Below, piece after piece: positions 32,633 through 36,053 of a DNA stretch of 36,053 nt. The translations under genes were made by a program, and so were the position numbers. Positions within the stretch are counted from its first letter, which is position 1, and every line of letters starts with the position of its first letter. Source of the DNA: Aquipseudomonas alcaligenes NBRC 14159 (GTDB lineage Bacteria; Pseudomonadota; Gammaproteobacteria; Pseudomonadales; Pseudomonadaceae); assembly GCF_000467105.1 (NCBI RefSeq), contig NZ_BATI01000030.1:1-36053 (forward strand), written 5' to 3'. The notes below the pieces were generated by a model. The model saw only the letters and a list, made by a program, of their open reading frames with translations. It did not search any database and was not told the origin of the DNA.

Positions 32633-32652
32633 AACTCTTTGGAGGTAGCGCG

Positions 32653-34455
32653 ATGCTGGACTGGTTCAAGGGCTCGTTGCCGGCCCGCGCCGGGCTGGCG
32701 GTGATACTGATCGCCACCCTGGCCTTCTGCAGCGCGATCAGTGCCGTGCTGATCGCCATGGTCAGCGAGGACGACGCCGCCGCCATCAACACCGCCGGCT
32801 CGCTGCGCATGGCCACCTACCGCCTGAACTGGCGCCTGGAAGCCAATGCCGACGCCAGCACCATCGCCGCTCTGCGCGACGACATGCAGCGGCGCCTGGA
32901 CAGCAACTCGCTCAGGCACATGATCGGCGACGAACCCGACGATCCGGTCGGCCATGCCTTCGCCAGCGTCCAGCGCCAGTGGCGCGAGCAGCTGCTACCG
33001 GCCCTGGAGCGTGGCGACCGGATCACCTTCCAGCAACAGTCGGAGATCTTCGTCGGCCAGCTGGAAAACTTCGTCATGCAGCTGCAGAAGCAGAGCGAGA
33101 AGCGCCAGAGCTGGCAGCAGAGCATCCAGGGCGCGGCCCTGCTGATGACCGTGGTGATCCTGCTGGTGGGCATGTTCGAGCTGCAGAACAGCGTGATCAC
33201 CCCGTTGCAGGAGCTGGTCGGCGCCACCGAGCGCTTCCGCGCCGGCGACCTCGACGCGCGCATTGAGTACCGTTCCATCGATGAACTGGGGCAGATGGCG
33301 CTGAGCTTCAACGCCATGGCCGACGCCATCGAGGAATCGCACCGCACCCTCGAATCGCGGGTGGCGGAGAAGACGCAGAACCTGGCGCAGAGCAATGCCG
33401 CCCTGGAGCTGCTGTACCAGAGCAGCCGCAGCATCGCCAGCAGCCCGGCCAACGCCGAGCAGCTGGACGAGCTGATCGACAGCTTCCAGCAGCGCCTGCC
33501 CGGCCTGCGCCTGACCCTGTGCCTGAAAGGCGATACCCAGGCGCCGGTGGAGCACCTGATCGCCCTGCACGGCAACGAGTCGCGGGAAATCTGCGCGCGC
33601 AGCGACTGCGCCAGCTGCCAGCGCCATACCCAGCCCAACGGCCTGGACTTCATCATCAGCTCGCAGGGCAACAGCCTGGGCGAGCTGTGCGCCCACTACG
33701 AGGACGGCCACACTCCGCGCCAGTGGGAGCAGGAGCTGATCCAGGCGCTGGCCAACCTGATCGGCACTTCGCTGTCGCTGGAGCGCCAGCGCGAGCAGGA
33801 CAACCGCCTGCTGCTGCTCGACGAGCGCACCACCATCGCCCGCGAGCTGCATGATTCGCTGGCCCAGGCGCTGTCCTACATGAAGCTGCAGGTCAGCCGC
33901 CTGCAGACCCTGATCCGCCGCGGCGAAAGCAGCGAGGTGCTGCTGGAGGTCAGCGACGAGCTGCGCGAGGGCCTGAACAGCGCCTATCGCCAGTTGCGCG
34001 AACTGCTCACCACCTTCCGCCTGCAGATCCAGGACGGCGGCATCGAGCAGGCCCTCGACGACACCGCCCGCGAGTTCGCCGAGCGCGGCAACCTGCGTGT
34101 GCTGCTGCACGCCGAACCGCTGGCCTTCACCCTGTCGGCCACCGAGCAGATCCACCTGCTGCAGATCGCCCGCGAGGCGCTGTCCAACTGCGCGCGCCAT
34201 GCCCAGGCCAGCCAGGCCTGGGTGCACCTGCGTCAGTGCGGCGAGAATGTCGAACTGCTGGTAGAAGACGACGGCATCGGCATCGATCCCGCTTTCGACA
34301 GCCGTCACCACCACGGCCTGAACATCATGCAGGAGCGCGCCCACAGCCTGGGCGGCAGCCTCGCATTGACTCCCCGCGAGCCCCAGGGCACCCGCGTGCG
34401 TCTGCTGTTCTGTCCGGAATTCCTGCGTCAACCGACTCCCGAGGCCCTTTCATGA
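32653..34455 (+). CDS. narX: Nitrate sensor histidine kinase NarX
   Basis: Encodes 600 residues. A first membrane helix (about 13-36) leads into the periplasmic P-box [16 protein letters not shown] (45-60) that binds nitrate. The second helix is near 160-178, then a HAMP domain to about 232. A GAF-like linker has Cys290, 314, 319, 322 and 346, matching the Cys-rich central part of NarX. The kinase core is of the HisKA_3 type ([15 protein letters not shown], His400) with [11 protein letters not shown] near the end. GGAGG precedes the ATG. The stop overlaps the narL start (ATGA). Confidence 0.96.
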   Translation: MLDWFKGSLPARAGLAVILIATLAFCSAISAVLIAMVSEDDAAAINTAGSLRMATYRLNWRLEANADASTIAALRDDMQRRLDSNSLRHMIGDEPDDPVGHAFASVQRQWREQLLPALERGDRITFQQQSEIFVGQLENFVMQLQKQSEKRQSWQQSIQGAALLMTVVILLVGMFELQNSVITPLQELVGATERFRAGDLDARIEYRSIDELGQMALSFNAMADAIEESHRTLESRVAEKTQNLAQSNAALELLYQSSRSIASSPANAEQLDELIDSFQQRLPGLRLTLCLKGDTQAPVEHLIALHGNESREICARSDCASCQRHTQPNGLDFIISSQGNSLGELCAHYEDGHTPRQWEQELIQALANLIGTSLSLERQREQDNRLLLLDERTTIARELHDSLAQALSYMKLQVSRLQTLIRRGESSEVLLEVSDELREGLNSAYRQLRELLTTFRLQIQDGGIEQALDDTAREFAERGNLRVLLHAEPLAFTLSATEQIHLLQIAREALSNCARHAQASQAWVHLRQCGENVELLVEDDGIGIDPAFDSRHHHGLNIMQERAHSLGGSLALTPREPQGTRVRLLFCPEFLRQPTPEALS

Positions 34456-35090
34456 ACGCCACCCTGCCCCACACCCTGCTGCTGGTCGACGACCATCCGA
34501 TGATGCGTCGCGGCCTGCGCCAGCTGATCGAGCTGGAAGGCGACCTGACCGTGGTGGGCGAAGCCAACAACGGCCTCGAGGCCTGCGAGCAGGTACAGCG
34601 CCTCACCCCCGACCTGGTGGTGCTGGACAACAACATGCCGCAGCTCAATGGCGTGGAAACGCTCAAGCGCCTGCGCGAGCAGGGCTTCGTCGGCAAGATC
34701 CTGCTGTTCACCGTGTCCGATGCCGAGCACGACGTGCGCGACGCCATGCGCTTCGGCGCCGACGGCTACCTGCTCAAGGACATGGAGCCCGAACACCTGA
34801 TCGCCCGCCTGCGCGAAGTGCTGCGCGGCACCCTGGTGATCAGCCCGTCGCTGACCACCGTGCTGGCCCAGGCCCTGCGCGCGCCGCAGAGCGCCAGCTC
34901 GCTGGACCTGACCGACCGCGAGCGGCAGGTGCTGAAGATGATTGCCGCCGGCCTGAGCAACAAGATGATCGGCAACAAGCTGGGCATCACCGAAGGCACG
35001 GTGAAGGTCCATGTGAAGAACCTGCTGCACAAGCTCGGACTGCGCTCGCGGGTGGAAGCGGCCGTGTGGGCGCTGGAGCACCTGGGCTGA
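34452..35090 (+). CDS. narL: Nitrate response regulator NarL
   Basis: Encodes 212 residues: a receiver domain (acidic pair in LLVDDHPMM, phospho-acceptor Asp59 in [10 protein letters not shown], Lys109 in GYLLKDME) and a LuxR-type DNA-binding domain ([33 protein letters not shown]). It is phosphorylated by NarX and, together with Anr, activates the nar operon. Translationally coupled to narX by an ATGA overlap. Its stop is 1 nt from the convergent carbonic anhydrase stop. Confidence 0.96.
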   Translation: MNATLPHTLLLVDDHPMMRRGLRQLIELEGDLTVVGEANNGLEACEQVQRLTPDLVVLDNNMPQLNGVETLKRLREQGFVGKILLFTVSDAEHDVRDAMRFGADGYLLKDMEPEHLIARLREVLRGTLVISPSLTTVLAQALRAPQSASSLDLTDRERQVLKMIAAGLSNKMIGNKLGITEGTVKVHVKNLLHKLGLRSRVEAAVWALEHLG

Positions 35091-35091
35091 G

Positions 35092-35718
35092 TCAGAGGTC
35101 GTAGAGGAAGGTGCTGTCGAGCTGGGACGCGTTGTCCAGCGTCACCTGCAGGTCCTTCACCAGGCCATCGGCCAGGCCGTAGATCCAGCCATGCACCGCC
35201 AGCGGCTGCCCGCGCTGCCAGGCGTTCTGCACGATGGTGGTGTGGCAGACGTTGCGCACCTGGCGCTGCACGTTCAGCTCGCACAGCAGGTTGACCTGCT
35301 GCTCATCGTCCAGCCCGTCGAAGCGCACCAGGTTCTGGTGATGGATGGCCTTGAGCGCGCGCAGCCAGTTGTCGATCAGCCCCAGCTCGCGGTGCCCCAG
35401 CGCGGCGCGCACGCCACCGCAGCCGTAGTGGCCGCAGACGATCACATGCCGCACCTGCAGCACGTCCACCGCGTACTGCAGCACCGAGAGAAAATTCATG
35501 TCGGTGGCCACCACCATGTTGGCCACGTTGCGATGCACGAACAGCTCGCCGGGCATCAGCCCGACCACTTCGTTGGCCGGCACGCGGCTGTCCGAGCAGC
35601 CGATCCAGAGAAACTCCGGCCGCTGCTGCCGCGCCAGGCGGGCAAAGAAATCGGGGTCGCGGGCAGTCAGCGCTTCGGACCAGAAGCGGTTGTTGGCCAG
35701 CAGTTGCTTGATCTCCAA
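35092..35718 (-). CDS. can: Beta-class carbonic anhydrase
   Basis: Encodes 208 residues. The zinc ligands are Cys41, His97 and Cys100, with the catalytic dyad Asp43-Arg45 (CSDSR) and the HYGCGG motif. It interconverts CO2 and bicarbonate in the cytoplasm. The start codon is TTG: no in-frame ATG occurs before residue 55, which lies past essential residues, and GAGGTG precedes the TTG by 6 nt. A separate transcript from narXL is likely, as it is convergent. Closest to the E. coli Can type by eye. Confidence 0.93.
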   Translation of the reverse strand: MEIKQLLANNRFWSEALTARDPDFFARLARQQRPEFLWIGCSDSRVPANEVVGLMPGELFVHRNVANMVVATDMNFLSVLQYAVDVLQVRHVIVCGHYGCGGVRAALGHRELGLIDNWLRALKAIHHQNLVRFDGLDDEQQVNLLCELNVQRQVRNVCHTTIVQNAWQRGQPLAVHGWIYGLADGLVKDLQVTLDNASQLDSTFLYDL

Positions 35719-35831
35719 GGTTCACCTCGCAGGGTTCAGGGTGCGCCGGCCGCGGCACTGCGCAAGCAGGCCGCAGTGACAGCAGCCTATCGATCTGCCT
35801 ACGACGCTAGCCGCCCGCTCCGGCGCTGAAA

Positions 35832-35894
35832 CTGACCAAAATCAAGAAAGCCGAGAAACCACCCAGGCTCGGCGCGGAACTTGATGTCCATCAA
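35832..35894 (+). promoter_or_regulatory. Anr box pair upstream of the last gene
   Basis: TTGATGTCCATCAA (35881-35894) is a perfect Anr/FNR-type site. Placed at -41.5 it predicts a transcript start near 35929, with a plausible -10 (TATCGT, 35916-35921). A weaker site CTGACCAAAATCAA (35832-35845, 8 of 10) lies 49 bp upstream. The gene that follows should be switched on at low oxygen. Confidence 0.8.
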
Positions 35895-35951
35895 GGCCGC
35901 GGTGGGGTGGCGCTCTATCGTCGCCGGCAAATTCAGTACCGGAGACGTCCC

Positions 35952-36053
35952 ATGCAACTGTCCCATCTGCGCTGGCTCACCCTGCCCCTGCTGGCTGTCG
36001 CCGCCCCGTCCTGGGCGGACCAACCCCTGAGCGACCTGTTCACCCAGGGCAAG
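35952..36053 (+). CDS. N-terminal fragment of an exported protein, cut by the window end
   Basis: Only 34 codons are visible. They start MQLSHLRWLTLPLLAVAA and show a Sec signal peptide with likely cleavage after PSWA (residue 22), then DQPLSDLFTQGK. A GGAG site precedes the ATG. The mature start resembles outer-membrane porins of pseudomonads in my judgement, but the fragment is too short to name. The perfect Anr box upstream suggests a role in anaerobic growth. Confidence 0.7.
   Translation, partial: MQLSHLRWLTLPLLAVAAPSWADQPLSDLFTQGK

Noticed and set aside
32494..32652. NarL heptamer pairs or an IHF site between narK1 and narX
   Set aside because: Only imperfect matches (TACCATT, 6 of 7; AATCAA half of an IHF site) were found, too weak to call.
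1..36053. CRISPR arrays, tRNA/rRNA genes, insertion sequences, prophage
   Set aside because: No regular repeat-spacer units, no tRNA-like cloverleaf, and no transposase or integrase-like protein was recognised on either strand.

Overview
The window is GC-rich, densely coded and typical of a pseudomonad (Pseudomonas sensu lato). The gene order narX-narL divergent from narK1-narK2-narG-narH-narJ-narI-PpiC-moaA matches what I know of the P. aeruginosa nitrate respiration locus. Anr-type (FNR-type) boxes precede several units. No tRNA, rRNA, insertion sequence, prophage or CRISPR array was seen. Species cannot be named from this alone.

Region 1 (1-10400) is ordinary accessory/core chromosome. 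It holds a four-gene minus-strand unit (GNAT acetyltransferase, AraC regulator, AzlC and AzlD amino-acid exporter), a large transporter-fused hybrid sensor kinase of the MxtR/CrbS type, a pirin, an MgtC/DUF4010 membrane protein, RmuC and a Sel1-repeat protein. The 10388-10867 intergenic stretch has no gene. It carries a small cluster of DnaA-box-like sequences next to a very AT-rich tract.

Region 2 (10868-16133) is about metals plus one toxin-antitoxin module: a periplasmic PCu(A)C copper chaperone, a RES-Xre toxin-antitoxin pair with a long inverted-repeat operator, a 73-residue orphan, and a Fur-box-preceded ferrous iron uptake operon (P19-type protein, cupredoxin, FTR1 permease, polyferredoxin; FtrABCD type).

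Region 3 (16135-35718) is an anaerobic-life block: class III ribonucleotide reductase (nrdD, nrdG), oxygen-independent coproporphyrinogen dehydrogenase (hemN), molybdopterin synthesis (moaA), a PpiC-type foldase, nitrate reductase NarGHJI, two NarK transporters and the NarXL sensor-regulator pair. A beta-carbonic anhydrase follows. The window ends in the first 34 codons of an exported protein behind a perfect Anr box. Anr boxes at the nrdD/hemN, narK1 and last-gene promoters tie the block to low oxygen. NarX/NarL add nitrate sensing, MoaA feeds the Mo cofactor of NarG, HemN supplies haem when oxygen is absent, and Ftr may supply iron for the Fe-S clusters.

The most striking point is that NrdD stops directly after its zinc ribbon, and the glycyl-radical loop is encoded by a separate 49-codon gene (16926-17075) with its own strong ribosome binding site, in the same frame as nrdD. 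The nrdD promoter also shows two NrdR-box-like sequences exactly 32 bp apart.
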